A stretch of 40,150 nt of DNA. Origin: Polyangiaceae bacterium (lineage in GTDB: Bacteria > Myxococcota_A > Polyangia > Polyangiales > Polyangiaceae). The translations under genes were made by a program, and so were the position numbers. Positions within the stretch are counted from its first letter, which is position 1. The number at the start of each line of letters is the position of its first letter. Positions 1 to 8,139 of the stretch are shown here, in pieces. The stretch lies in the NCBI GenBank assembly GCA_025937895.1, contig JAICQL010000051.1, positions 1 to 40,150 of the forward strand, given 5' to 3'. The notes beneath the pieces are model-generated. The model was not told the DNA's origin, did not search any database, and was given only the letters and a program-made list of their open reading frames with translations.

Positions 1-240
1 CGCGCCCTGCTCACCGTGCGCGATCATGGTCCAGGGGTGCCGGCGGACGCGCTGGAGCGGATCTTCAAGCCGTTTTATCGCGTGGCGGGCGATCGCGCGC
101 GACACAGCGGCGGCACGGGGCTCGGCCTGGCCATCACCGAGCGCGCGGTGGCGCTGCACGGCGGGCGCGTGCTGGCAGAGAATCACGCGCAGAGCGGGCT
201 GGTGGTCACGCTGGAGCTGCCGCTCGAGCGAGCCGCGTGA
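1..240 (+). CDS. Sensor histidine kinase, C-terminal ATPase domain (5' end outside window)
   Basis: This is the end of a two-component sensor kinase, running from base 1 in frame 1 to a TGA at 238-240. About 79 residues remain and carry the ATP-binding part of the HATPase_c domain: a G1 box (DHGPGVP), an F box (IFKPFYRV) and a G2 box (GGTGLGLAI). The dimerisation and phospho-acceptor domain, any membrane sensor and the start codon lie upstream of the window, so the signal it senses cannot be inferred. No response regulator follows; the next gene is a lipoprotein 370 bp away, so this kinase is the last gene of its transcription unit. The assignment is secure at domain level. Confidence 0.93.
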   Translation, partial: RALLTVRDHGPGVPADALERIFKPFYRVAGDRARHSGGTGLGLAITERAVALHGGRVLAENHAQSGLVVTLELPLERAA

Positions 241-610
241 GGGAGAGCGCATCCGTCCGCGCAAGACATCGGCGCTCGCTCTGTTGCTGCCTGCTCTCCA
301 TCATCAACGCCAACGCCGTCGATACGAGCTTCTGTCCTGCAAACTGACACCTGCTCTGGCCGAAGCCGGTCTGCTGCGGCACGCAGCCCTGCAGATGGAG
401 GAGGGCCCTCGACTCCGCTGTCGATGTCGAATTGCGTCCAGCCCACAGGGATTCAGGGCAAAAGGCGGCGGCGCTGCGCGGAAAGCCGCCGTTCAGGTTG
501 GTCTGCCGCGCCACTTCGACTAACGCGGCTCTGAAGCCGCCGTGCTGCGCGGGCCCCGCACAGGGGCGCTCGCCGTCCGGCAGACTAGCTTTCAGAAGGA
601 CAGGTAGAAA
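241..610. other. Intergenic region, leader of the propeller lipoprotein gene
   Basis: This is a 370-bp gap after the sensor kinase. Short open frames on both strands have no recognisable family content and look like high-GC chance frames. A small hairpin sits at 525-540 (GCGGCT, loop CTGA, AGCCGC), and GGCGGC/GCCGCC arms lie near 464-490; neither has a T tract. AAGGA at 596-600 is a good ribosome binding site 10 bases before the ATG at 611. No convincing promoter boxes were seen. Confidence 0.4.
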
Positions 611-1843
611 ATGAAGCAATCTCTTCCTGCCAGCGCTCGCGAGAGCAGCTGGCGTCAGCTGGGCGGTGTGGCCCTGGCTCTGGTGCTCGCTGGCCCCGTG
701 CTGTCGTCGGCCTGCGGCGATGACGACGGTGGCGACGACGGCGGCAGCAGCAGCGCGGGCAGCGGCGGCGCCGGCAGTGGCGGCTCTGCGGGCAGCGGCG
801 CGGGTGGCAGCGCGGGCAGCGGTATGGCGGGCAGCGCCGGCAGCGGCATGACCGCGGGCAGCGGCGGCGGCGGCGGCGCAAGCGCGACCGGTGCCACGGG
901 CAGCATCGAGGTGCTCTCCGACGACGCTACGCAGCTGCTCGGCCCGACCACGGCGGCGCTGCGCGGCCAGAACCTGTGGGTGGCCAACGGACAGCTGAGC
1001 AACCTGTTCAGCCCCACTCCGATGCCGGAGCTGCCGTTCTCTGCCGTTTCAATTCCGCTCGCGGGCGGCGCCGTGGGCGCCACCGAGATCGAGCTGGACG
1101 GCAATGATTTCTACCCGGAGGGCATCGCCGCTGCCGCCGATGGCACCCTGTACATCGGCAGCATCGGTCAGGAGACCATCGTGCGCGTGCCGGTGAACTC
1201 GACCGACGCGGAGGAGTTTCTGGCGAGCGATGACATCGTGCAGACGGGCGTCATCGGCATGAAGGTGGACGACGAGCGCGACCTACTCTGGTTCTGCGAC
1301 TCCAACCCCACCGACATGCCGCGCACCGCTGCGGTGGTCGGCGTGGACGTCGCCACGGGCGACGAGGTGGTGCGCCACGTGCTCGAGGCGGACGGCCAGG
1401 ACAGCCTGTTCTGCAACGATTTGATCGTGGATCCGGACGGCAACCTGTGGATCACCGAGTCCATCGCGGGCCTCATCTATCGCATCGAAGCGGGAGATGT
1501 GATGGACGCGGACAGCGCCGAGATCTGGATGAATGGTGGCCTCGCCGCGCCGGCCATGGCGGGCGCCTTCGCCGTCAACGGCCTGGCCTTGGTGGATGAC
1601 ACGCTGATCGTGGCCAACGCCGGCTCGGGCAGCCTGTTCGCCGTGGACCCGGAGAGCACCAACCCCGTCGCCGACGCCCGGGCCATCACCCTGTTCCAGG
1701 GCAATACGGGCAACGTGAGCCTGTGCGGTCCCGACGGGCTGCTCGCCGTGCCCGGCTCCGATGACGAGGTCGTGGTGGTCGAGAACGGTGGCTGCGCGAC
1801 GCCCGTGCCGCGCGTGGTGCGCATCACGCTCGACCTCGACTGA
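611..1843 (+). CDS. SMP-30/gluconolactonase-like beta-propeller lipoprotein
   Basis: This 410-residue exported protein probably sits in the outer membrane or periplasm. It starts with a signal peptide ending in LSSAC (Cys35), followed by a long Ala/Gly/Ser linker (about residues 45-95), a typical myxobacterial lipoprotein layout. The rest reads as a six-bladed propeller of the SMP-30/NHL kind: repeated blade motifs such as FYPEGIAAAADGTLYIGS and CNDLIVDPDGNLWITES place conserved Asn and Asp residues where the metal-binding lactonases have them. The ATG is preceded by AAGGA at 596-600. It appears monocistronic, with an inverted repeat just after the stop. Family members hydrolyse lactones or simply bind ligands; the substrate here is unknown. 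The lipobox has Ser at -3, so lipidation is likely but not certain. Confidence 0.85.
   Translation: MKQSLPASARESSWRQLGGVALALVLAGPVLSSACGDDDGGDDGGSSSAGSGGAGSGGSAGSGAGGSAGSGMAGSAGSGMTAGSGGGGGASATGATGSIEVLSDDATQLLGPTTAALRGQNLWVANGQLSNLFSPTPMPELPFSAVSIPLAGGAVGATEIELDGNDFYPEGIAAAADGTLYIGSIGQETIVRVPVNSTDAEEFLASDDIVQTGVIGMKVDDERDLLWFCDSNPTDMPRTAAVVGVDVATGDEVVRHVLEADGQDSLFCNDLIVDPDGNLWITESIAGLIYRIEAGDVMDADSAEIWMNGGLAAPAMAGAFAVNGLALVDDTLIVANAGSGSLFAVDPESTNPVADARAITLFQGNTGNVSLCGPDGLLAVPGSDDEVVVVENGGCATPVPRVVRITLDLD
740..885 (+). repeat. Low-complexity Ser/Gly/Ala codon repeat
   Basis: Imperfect repeats of GGCAGCGGC/GCGGGCAGC units encode a linker of the type AGSGGAGSG between the lipid-anchored Cys and the propeller. 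It serves as a flexible spacer and is prone to length change by slippage. Confidence 0.8.
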
Positions 1844-1865
1844 GCGGAAGTAGAGGGCAGGGGGA

Positions 1866-1903
1866 GCGGGCTTTGGGGCGTCGTGGGGCGCCGCAAAGCC
1901 CGC
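1866..1903 (+). terminator. Perfect 10-bp inverted repeat after the propeller gene
   Basis: GCGGGCTTTG at 1866-1875 pairs exactly with CAAAGCCCGC at 1894-1903 around an 18-base GC-rich loop, 22 bp after the stop codon. There is no T tract, so it may act as a weak or Rho-assisted terminator, or only as a 3' stabilising stem. A second, shorter stem (GCCGGGG 1986-1992 with CCCCGGC 2002-2008) follows. Confidence 0.5.
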
Positions 1904-2084
1904 GGTGTACCCCCGCCCCAGCCGGAGCGAGGGCCCGGGCAGGGGGGCCGTGGCGGCGCGCCTCGCGCCCCTCCGCCGCCGCGCGGCCGGGGACTGGACG
2001 GCCCCGGCGCGAGTGATTACCCACTCTTGCCGAGGCACGAGTGAGTGAGAGCTCAGCGGTGAGCCCTCCACGTGAAAAAACACG

Positions 2085-3539
2085 ATGCAACGCATCATCA
2101 GCACTGGAATCCCCAAGCTCGATCTGCTGCTCGGCGGGGGCATCCCCGAGCGGCAGACCCTGGTGGTCACGGGCGATCCCGGCACCGGCAAGACCATCCT
2201 GTGCAGCCAGATCGCCTTCGCCTTCGCTGCCCGCGGTGAAAACGTGGTGCTGGCCAGCGTCGCTTCCGAGTCACAGGACAAACTGCTGCATGAGCTGCAG
2301 GGTTTCTCCTTCTTCGACGCGGACCGCATCGGCAAAGAGCTCTTCCTGGTCAGCGCCTATCCGGCGCTGCAGAAGGGCCCGAAAGAGGCCAAGGAGCTGC
2401 TGCTGCGCACGATGAAGGACCGCAAGGCGAAGCTCCTGTTCGTCGACGGGCTGCGCTCGGTGCGCGACCTGTGGCAGAGCGAGGGTAAGCTCCGCGACTT
2501 CTTCTACGAGCTGAACGTGGGGCTGGCGCAGCGCGAGTCGATCGCGCTCTTTACCACTGAATATCCGCTGGCAAAGCTGATGGGCTACCCGGAGGCTACC
2601 ACCGTCGACGGCATCGTCTCCGTCAGCGTGGCGCGCTTCGGCGGGCGGCTCGTGCGCAGGATACAGGTGGCCAAGCTGCGCGGGCGCGCGCACCTGACCA
2701 GCGAGCACCTGATGCACATCACCCAGCAGGGCATCTCGATCGTCCCGCGCCTGGAGGAGACCGTGCACGCCAATCAGTCGTTCGAGCCGCCGGATGCGCG
2801 CGCGGAGTTCGGTCTGCCGGAGCTCGACGCCATCCTGCACGGTGGACTGCCGGCGCAGAGCACGACGTTGATCGCGGGCAGCACTGGAGTGGGCAAGACG
2901 CTGCTCGGCGCGCAATTTCTGGCTCATGGCGCCGCCCGCGGTGAGCCGGGCCTGCTGGTCACGTATTCAGAGCCCGTGGGGCGGCTCGTCAAGCGCGCGC
3001 GTGGCGTCTCGCTCGATCTGCGGCCGCTGCTCGAGAGTGGCACGCTGCGCATCCACTACACGCCGGTGACGAACCTGGAGAGCGACGACTTGACGGACCA
3101 GATCTTGCGCGCGGTGCGCGAGCACGGCGTGCGCCGGCTGGTGGTCGACGGCATTGGCGAGCTGGAGGAGAGCATCCTCGACCGCTCGCGCCTGCGCGGG
3201 CTCTTCTCGTCCTTGATCATCGCCCTGCGCGACCTGGGCACCACCAGCTTGTTCATCAAGGAGGTTGCCAAGATCGCCGGACCGGATCTGGACTTCAGCG
3301 ACACGCCCATCTCCGTGACGGCGGAGAACCTGCTGTTCTTCCGCCACATCGAGCTGCGCGGCAGGCTGCATCGCATCCTGTCGATCCTCAAGATGCGCGA
3401 GAGCAGCTACGATCCGTACGTGCGGGAGTTTGCCGTGACGAACCGCGGCATCAGCGTGCTCGCCCCGCTCGAGTCTGCCGAGGGCCTGCTGACGGGCGTC
3501 GCGCGACCTCTGGTCGTGCACGCCGAAGCGACCAGCTGA
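2085..3539 (+). CDS. KaiC-like double-domain RecA-fold ATPase
   Basis: This 484-residue protein contains two tandem KaiC/RecA-type ATPase domains. Domain 1 has Walker A GDPGTGKT (30-37) and Walker B LLFVDG (117-122). Domain 2 has Walker A GSTGVGKT (265-272) and Walker B VVDG, followed by GELEES. The end of domain 1 carries the KaiC-family stretch HITQQGISIVPRL. In cyanobacterial KaiC the strand after Walker A bears a catalytic Glu pair; here the matching positions read ASES (Glu62) and YSEP (Glu296), with one Glu each. No KaiA or KaiB gene is nearby, so this is a KaiC-family signalling ATPase rather than a proven clock protein. Its TGA shares one base with the ATG of the receiver-kinase gene, indicating coupled translation and a joint function. 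No good Shine-Dalgarno precedes the ATG. Confidence 0.92.
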   Translation: MQRIISTGIPKLDLLLGGGIPERQTLVVTGDPGTGKTILCSQIAFAFAARGENVVLASVASESQDKLLHELQGFSFFDADRIGKELFLVSAYPALQKGPKEAKELLLRTMKDRKAKLLFVDGLRSVRDLWQSEGKLRDFFYELNVGLAQRESIALFTTEYPLAKLMGYPEATTVDGIVSVSVARFGGRLVRRIQVAKLRGRAHLTSEHLMHITQQGISIVPRLEETVHANQSFEPPDARAEFGLPELDAILHGGLPAQSTTLIAGSTGVGKTLLGAQFLAHGAARGEPGLLVTYSEPVGRLVKRARGVSLDLRPLLESGTLRIHYTPVTNLESDDLTDQILRAVREHGVRRLVVDGIGELEESILDRSRLRGLFSSLIIALRDLGTTSLFIKEVAKIAGPDLDFSDTPISVTAENLLFFRHIELRGRLHRILSILKMRESSYDPYVREFAVTNRGISVLAPLESAEGLLTGVARPLVVHAEATS

Positions 3540-4633
3540 TGCGCCGGGTACTGATCGCCGAGGACGAGCCAGCGCTGCTCGAGTGCTTCTGCGAGATCGT
3601 CGCGGGGCTCGGACACGAGTGTGTGCGCGCACAGGACGGGCACGAGGCGCTCGCGCTGGCTCGCGCCCAGGCGCCGGACCTGATCATCACGGACTGGATG
3701 ATGCCCGGTCACACCGGCACGGAGTTGATCCACCTGCTGCGGCAGGAGCCGGCGCTGACTCGGGTGCCGGTCATCCTGCTGTCCGCTGCGCGCCCGCCCC
3801 AGGCGGACCAGCAGGCAGCCTGGCGCTTTCTGTCCAAGCCGGTGGCGCTCGATAGCTTCGAAAATGCCGTTCGAGAGGCGCTGGAGCTGGTGGATCAGCT
3901 GTCCGCTCCGCTCAGCCACCGAGCACAGCCGGACGCGGAGGTCTCGCCGCTGGCGCTGGTGCGAGAGGCGATGCTGAGCTGGGTCGCGCACGAGATCAAA
4001 TCGCCGCTGGCGGCGGCGACCATGGCCAATCAGCTCGCCTTGCGGGGCCTGGACAACCAGGACGAGCCGGCGGCGCTGAAGCGGCGCATCACGGTGGTGG
4101 CCCGGCAGCTGGCGCGCATGGACGAGCTGGTCACCTCCATCCTGGACGCCGCGCGGCTGCAAGAGGCCAGGCTGGAGCTCGATCTGGAGCCGCTCGACCT
4201 CAGCCAGCTGGTGCAACAGATCGTCGAATACTGGCGCGAGCTGCACCCGGAGTACGAGCTGTCGATCCGGGACGGGCAGCACCTGGTGGTGGAAGCGGAC
4301 AGGGAGCGCCTGCGCCAGGTGCTGGACAACCTGATCTCGAACGCCATCAAATATGGCGGTCCGTCCAAGACGGTGGCAGTCGGTATCCAGGCGACGGACT
4401 CGGACGTTTCGATCAGCGTGACCGATCGCGGCAAGGGCATCCCGCCGGCGGAGCTGCACCACATCTTCGATCGCTTCCACCGTGTCGCAGGCCAGGGCGG
4501 GCGCGGGCATGGGCTGGGTCTGTACATCGCTGCGGCGCTGGCGCGGCTGCACGGCGGCAGCCTGACGGTGGAGAGCGAGGTGAACTACGGCTCCACGTTC
4601 ACGCTCCGCATTCCGCGCCGCGCGGCTTCGTGA
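3539..4633 (+). CDS. Receiver-histidine kinase fusion protein
   Basis: This 364-residue cytoplasmic signalling protein has an N-terminal CheY-like receiver (about 1-120) with acidic pocket EDE (8-10), phospho-acceptor Asp52 in TDWMMPG and the conserved Lys100 in FLSKP. A HisKA domain follows (H box WVAHEIKSP, His151), then HATPase_c with N box (LDNLISNAIKYGG), G1 (DRGKGIP), F (IFDRFHRV) and G2 (GRGHGLGLYIA). There are no membrane segments and no DNA-binding output. The order receiver then kinase suggests it takes phosphate or a state signal from another protein and passes it on. The one-base overlap with the KaiC-like gene (TGATG) makes that ATPase its probable partner; KaiC-family proteins are often encoded with such kinases. 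No downstream target is visible here. Confidence 0.94.
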   Translation: MRRVLIAEDEPALLECFCEIVAGLGHECVRAQDGHEALALARAQAPDLIITDWMMPGHTGTELIHLLRQEPALTRVPVILLSAARPPQADQQAAWRFLSKPVALDSFENAVREALELVDQLSAPLSHRAQPDAEVSPLALVREAMLSWVAHEIKSPLAAATMANQLALRGLDNQDEPAALKRRITVVARQLARMDELVTSILDAARLQEARLELDLEPLDLSQLVQQIVEYWRELHPEYELSIRDGQHLVVEADRERLRQVLDNLISNAIKYGGPSKTVAVGIQATDSDVSISVTDRGKGIPPAELHHIFDRFHRVAGQGGRGHGLGLYIAAALARLHGGSLTVESEVNYGSTFTLRIPRRAAS

Positions 4634-4933
4634 GCGCCTGAGAGCGCCAGAGCGCCAGGCAATGCCGGTCCGCCAGCGATGGCGGCGATCCGACGAAGCT
4701 GTCGCACGGATCTCGATCGGACAAGTTGCATCGATGTTTCGGTGTGGCCGGCGCCGGGGAGTTTACGCCGCGGAGCCGCGCACCCCGCCGCTCGCGAGCC
4801 GCGTGGCATGTGTGTTGCTGTAGCAGCGGCAGCAATCGCCCCAATGGCAGCAGCCGAGCAGCAGCACAGGCGCCGAACCGCCTGCGCGCTCTCGCGCTGA
4901 ACGCCGCTCTTCGCCGAAAGGTCCTCGTCGCCG
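4634..4933. other. Intergenic region before the outer-membrane protein gene
   Basis: A 300-bp gap. The stretch around 4725-4745 (ACAAGTTGCATCGATGTTTCGG) is the least GC-rich part and the likeliest promoter area, but no clean boxes are visible. GAAAGG at 4917-4922 can serve as a ribosome binding site for the ATG at 4934. No gene or stable terminator was recognised. Confidence 0.35.
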
Positions 4934-5995
4934 ATGAAAACGCCGCTCTCCGCTTCACTTGCGCTCCTGGCCATGCTCGCGCCGTGCTTTCCCCTCGCCG
5001 CCGCTGCGGCCCAGGCAACCGACGGCACCGGCTCTCCGCCTCCCGCCGCCCTCCCGGTACAGGCCCCACCCGCAGGCGTCGATGCGCCGGCTGCGGCCGA
5101 GCCCGCCGTGCTGGCGCGGCAGCCGGCTCCGCCCAAGCCTCCGTATTCCATCCCCTTCCAGCTGCGCCCCGCGGCAGCGGTCACGGTCATGCGCGCCGAC
5201 ACATCGTTCGGCATGTACGACGACCCCGCGGCGGACAGCGCGGACGGCACCGCCATCGTCTCCACCTTGCTCGGCTCGTACAAGCTGAGCGATAGCTTCG
5301 CGCCGCTCGTGCGCCTGGGCATGGTCAGCAACTCACCGCCGGGCACGGCCGAGGGCGCCGTCGGCTTCCTGAACCCGATCCTGGGCGCGACGTACTTTCT
5401 GCCGCTGACCCCGGAGCTGCGCTTTGCGGCGTTCTTCGGGGTGGCGCTGCCCGTAGGCTCGGGTGGCGGCAACACCCCGAACCCGGCCAAGGCCACGGCC
5501 AACGCCGCCGGCATCCGCGCGCGCTCCGCGCTGGACAACGCTCTGTTTGCCGTGAACGACGTGGTGCTCTTGCCGGGCGTGGATCTGGCGTACGTGGCGC
5601 ACGGCTTCACCCTGCAGGTGGAGGCCACCCTGGCGCAGCTGTTCCGCGCGCGTGGCTCAGAGGCCCGCAATGCGGCGGGCGCGCAGCTCAATCCGGACTC
5701 GGCGCGCACCAACTTCACGGCGGGCATCCACGCCGGTTACTTCATCTATCCGGAGCTCTCGCTCGGCGCGGAGCTGCGCCACCAGCGCTGGCTCTCCACC
5801 CCACGCGCCATCGCCAACGATCCCACCGGCACCCTGCGCGACACCACCTCCATCGCCCTCGGCCCCCGCGTGCACTTCAAGCTGGGCGACAAGAGCTGGC
5901 TTCGCCCTGCCATCGCTTTCACCATGGGGGTGGATGATCCGCAGCTGCGCTGGGAGCAGAAGAGCGTGCAGCTCGACATCCCCGTGATCTTCTGA
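4934..5995 (+). CDS. Predicted outer-membrane beta-barrel protein
   Basis: This 353-residue protein starts with a Sec signal peptide (MKTPLSASLALLAMLAPCF, cleavage near AAAAAQA) and a Pro/Ala-rich stretch (about 30-75). The rest has alternating hydrophobic strands typical of an outer-membrane barrel, for example TYFLPLTPELRFAAFFGVAL, and a C-terminal strand ending in Phe (LDIPVIF*), as recognised by the BAM complex. I do not recognise a named family; it resembles generic myxobacterial transporter-like or OmpW/OMP_b-brl-like proteins. The gene stands alone, convergent with fic. Its function could be passive transport or a structural role. Confidence 0.72.
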   Translation: MKTPLSASLALLAMLAPCFPLAAAAAQATDGTGSPPPAALPVQAPPAGVDAPAAAEPAVLARQPAPPKPPYSIPFQLRPAAAVTVMRADTSFGMYDDPAADSADGTAIVSTLLGSYKLSDSFAPLVRLGMVSNSPPGTAEGAVGFLNPILGATYFLPLTPELRFAAFFGVALPVGSGGGNTPNPAKATANAAGIRARSALDNALFAVNDVVLLPGVDLAYVAHGFTLQVEATLAQLFRARGSEARNAAGAQLNPDSARTNFTAGIHAGYFIYPELSLGAELRHQRWLSTPRAIANDPTGTLRDTTSIALGPRVHFKLGDKSWLRPAIAFTMGVDDPQLRWEQKSVQLDIPVIF

Positions 5996-6005
5996 TGCGG
6001 CTCTC

Positions 6006-6035
6006 GGCGAGGACATTGCTGGCGAGGACATTGTT
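6006..6035. repeat. Two tandem 15-bp units
   Basis: GGCGAGGACATTGCT (6006-6020) is followed directly by GGCGAGGACATTGTT (6021-6035), with 14 of 15 bases identical. It lies in the short gap between two convergent genes and encodes nothing. It looks like a recent slippage duplication. Confidence 0.85.
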
Positions 6036-6098
6036 CGGCGCCGCGCTCACGCCTGCTCGCGCGGCGCCGGGCTCGCGGCGCCGAACGCTTCGGCGCCG
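6036..6098. repeat. Four CGGCGCCG palindromes at the end of fic
   Basis: CGGCGCCG occurs at 6036-6043, 6062-6069, 6076-6083 and 6091-6098. The first lies in the intergenic gap and the others inside the 3' end of the Fic gene, where they encode the repeated FGA residues of the tail. Any two can pair, so the RNA from either strand could form strong stems; this may serve as a bidirectional terminator between the convergent genes. Confidence 0.6.
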
Positions 6099-7627
6099 AA
6101 AAACTCCGCGTATAGAGCCTCCAGGCGCTGCGCCTCGTCCGGGCTGAGCGCGGCAAACTCTCGCTGCCGGGCCCGCGCGGAGAGCTTGCCGCCATTCTGC
6201 GCCAGGAACACGCGCAGCTGCTCGATGCGGCGATCCGGCATCTCCAGCAGCTCCTTCACCGCGGAGGAGAAGCGGTCGAAGGACTCCAGGAAGCGCACCT
6301 CCGCCGGCAGATCGTGCTCGATGGTCTGCTCCACGCACTCGTACAGGAACTCGGCGTGCGCGGTGGCGTCGAAGTAGCGATAGTAGTCGGCGAAGTCGCC
6401 CTGCACGGCCACGTTACCGTCGGGCGTGGGGCGCCAGTCGATCAGCGGCAGCAGCCGCGCCGAATAGGACTGCAGCACGCTGCGGTACTCGTCGATGCGG
6501 CGCACGATGGCGGCGCTGATCGGGAAGACGATGCCGGGCGGGTTATAGCCGGCAGTGGCGAGCACGTGGTGAATCAGCCAGCGATGCAGGCGGCCATTGC
6601 CGTCCACGAACGGGTGGATATACACGAAGCCGAAAGCCAGCGCGGCGGCGGCCGCCACGGCGGGCACGCCGCCGGCGAGCGCGCGGCGATCATAGTCGAT
6701 GAGGCCCGTGAGCAGCTCCGGCAGCGCCTCCGGCGCCGCGCTGATGTGCTCCGGGATGGGCTCCTGCGTGTCCCGATCGTGAGTGCCGACAAAGCCGCCC
6801 TCCGTGCGCAGGCCGAGCTGCACGAAGCGCGCGTCGCCGATCACCACGCGCTGCAGGCGCTCCAGCTCATCGAGGCTGATGGGGCGTGCGCCCGCCTCTG
6901 CGATGCTGCTGGCCCAGCGCGCGGCGCGCGCGCGGGGCGGCCGCTCCCCCTCGATCGCGAATGACGATTTCGAGTCGCTGAGCAGCAAGAAGGCGGCGGC
7001 GCGCGTCACCAGATCCGGCCGGGTGCGGCCGACGATCTCGCGCGCTCGCGCGTCCAGCGCCCGGGCGGCGGCCGCGCGCAGCGCCTCGGTCCAGCGCACC
7101 AGCGGGCAGAAGCGGCGAGTGCCCGGCAGGTTATCGATCACCTTGTGGCGAGGTGACGGCGTACCCTCGCTGAGCGCGAGCTGCTGCTCGGGATCGAGCA
7201 CCGGCACGCTGCGCACCTTGCCCGGATCCGGCACGTCCAGGGTGCGCTCGGTCAACCACTCGTACAGGAACCAGATGCGCCGCGCGAAAGCGCCCGTGGG
7301 CGTGCTGCGCACCAGCTGCGTGAGCTCTGCCGTGAGCTCGCTGCGCCGGAACAGCGCGGCCAGCACCGCCAGATCGACGCCCTCCCACTTCAGCGCAAAG
7401 ACCAGCTGCCCCTCCAGGGTCTGCTCCGGACGGTGGCGCGGAGTGAGCAGCTGCCAGACGGGGTGTGGTGCCGGGTGATGACGGACCGCCGTGCCGGCGA
7501 GCCGAGGCGGCAGCGGCACCGGCAACTGGTACCGCTCAATCAGAGCGGCATAGCCAGCCGGAATCGCGGGCTCGGGCAGAGGCTGCCCGTGAAAATGGCT
7601 CACCGGCTGCGTGATCCATTCACCCAT
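6047..7627 (-). CDS. Fic-domain AMP transferase with N-terminal inhibitory motif
   Basis: This 526-residue Fic protein carries the catalytic signature HPFVDGNGRLHR at 338-349: catalytic His338, the metal-binding acidic Asp342, and the GNGR anion hole. Upstream, S222-F-A-I-E226-G227 matches the inhibitory helix motif (S/T)xxxE(G/N) that blocks ATP in self-inhibited Fic enzymes. The inhibitory motif lies before the Fic core in the same chain, the class II layout. Such proteins usually transfer AMP from ATP to Ser, Thr or Tyr of a target, and some remove it. About 200 residues precede the motif and may bind the target; about 170 helical residues follow. It has no toxin-antitoxin partner gene. 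The start at 7627 has only a weak ribosome site. Confidence 0.93.
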   Translation of the reverse strand: MGEWITQPVSHFHGQPLPEPAIPAGYAALIERYQLPVPLPPRLAGTAVRHHPAPHPVWQLLTPRHRPEQTLEGQLVFALKWEGVDLAVLAALFRRSELTAELTQLVRSTPTGAFARRIWFLYEWLTERTLDVPDPGKVRSVPVLDPEQQLALSEGTPSPRHKVIDNLPGTRRFCPLVRWTEALRAAAARALDARAREIVGRTRPDLVTRAAAFLLLSDSKSSFAIEGERPPRARAARWASSIAEAGARPISLDELERLQRVVIGDARFVQLGLRTEGGFVGTHDRDTQEPIPEHISAAPEALPELLTGLIDYDRRALAGGVPAVAAAAALAFGFVYIHPFVDGNGRLHRWLIHHVLATAGYNPPGIVFPISAAIVRRIDEYRSVLQSYSARLLPLIDWRPTPDGNVAVQGDFADYYRYFDATAHAEFLYECVEQTIEHDLPAEVRFLESFDRFSSAVKELLEMPDRRIEQLRVFLAQNGGKLSARARQREFAALSPDEAQRLEALYAEFFGAEAFGAASPAPREQA

Positions 7628-8139
7628 CTACAAAACCCAGATAAAGCGTTCACCATTCCGGACTGTTGCCCTGAAGGCAAACCGCCAGGCCGCTCAAACT
7701 CGTCACCATCCGAGAAAATCTATCACGAGCGCACTCGGCGCGCGAAAACTCACCACCGCCTCGACCGCCCAAACGACTCTAAGCCTCCGATCGACACTGA
7801 TCAAGCGTTTAGTACCTATTGAAGGCAGCGCTCTGGCGGCGAACGATACTCCTCGCTGGCCCGCGCTCCGGTCCACGTGCGCTCGAACGACCCGCGCGCT
7901 CGGCCCACGTAAGACAGGATTGCGCGGGCGCGAGACCCGCTGGGACCGAGCCGGCTTCCGGCGCGGCTCCGGGTATGTGTGTTGCAGCGACGTGTGCCAC
8001 GATGAAGGCTTTGTCCTTGGCACCAGGCGTTTGCGCCATCATTCCTGGCTGCGTTGCTCTGTTGCGTGCGTTGCGGTCACAGGCGTGTGCGAGGCGTTCA
8101 CGTGCTGGGCTGGGGCGCCGCCGCTGGCCGGCACACAGA
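7628..8139. other. Divergent intergenic region between fic and a lipoprotein gene
   Basis: This 512-bp gap should contain promoters for both divergent genes. Bases 7630-7830 are noticeably less GC-rich than the surroundings, as expected for regulatory DNA, and contain the palindrome listed separately. The frame of the plus-strand gene is open far upstream to 7819, but that extension has no family content and no signal-peptide character. No RNA gene was recognised. Confidence 0.4.
7666..7680. promoter_or_regulatory. Palindrome upstream of fic
   Basis: TTGCC-CTGAA-GGCAA is a perfect 5+5 inverted repeat located 39-53 bp upstream of the fic start codon. It could be an operator, but a site this short may occur by chance. 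Confidence 0.25.

Noticed and set aside
206..619. 137-codon minus-strand frame in the first intergenic gap
   Set aside because: No recognisable domain, no ribosome site, and composition typical of a chance frame; kept as non-coding.
2085..3539. A true circadian clock kaiC gene
   Set aside because: There is no kaiA or kaiB nearby and the catalytic Glu pairs are incomplete; only the broader KaiC family is supported.
3407..4552. 381-codon minus-strand frame over the receiver-kinase gene
   Set aside because: Arg/Gln-rich shadow without motifs; the plus strand has every kinase box in order.
8020..8040. Possible sigma-54 promoter (TGGCAC ... TTGCG)
   Set aside because: The conserved GG and GC are 12 rather than 10 bases apart, so the element would not be used by sigma-54.
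7819..8139. In-frame upstream extension of the small lipoprotein gene
   Set aside because: The extra 107 residues are Arg/Ala-rich, have no family content and would bury the lipobox signal in the middle of the protein.
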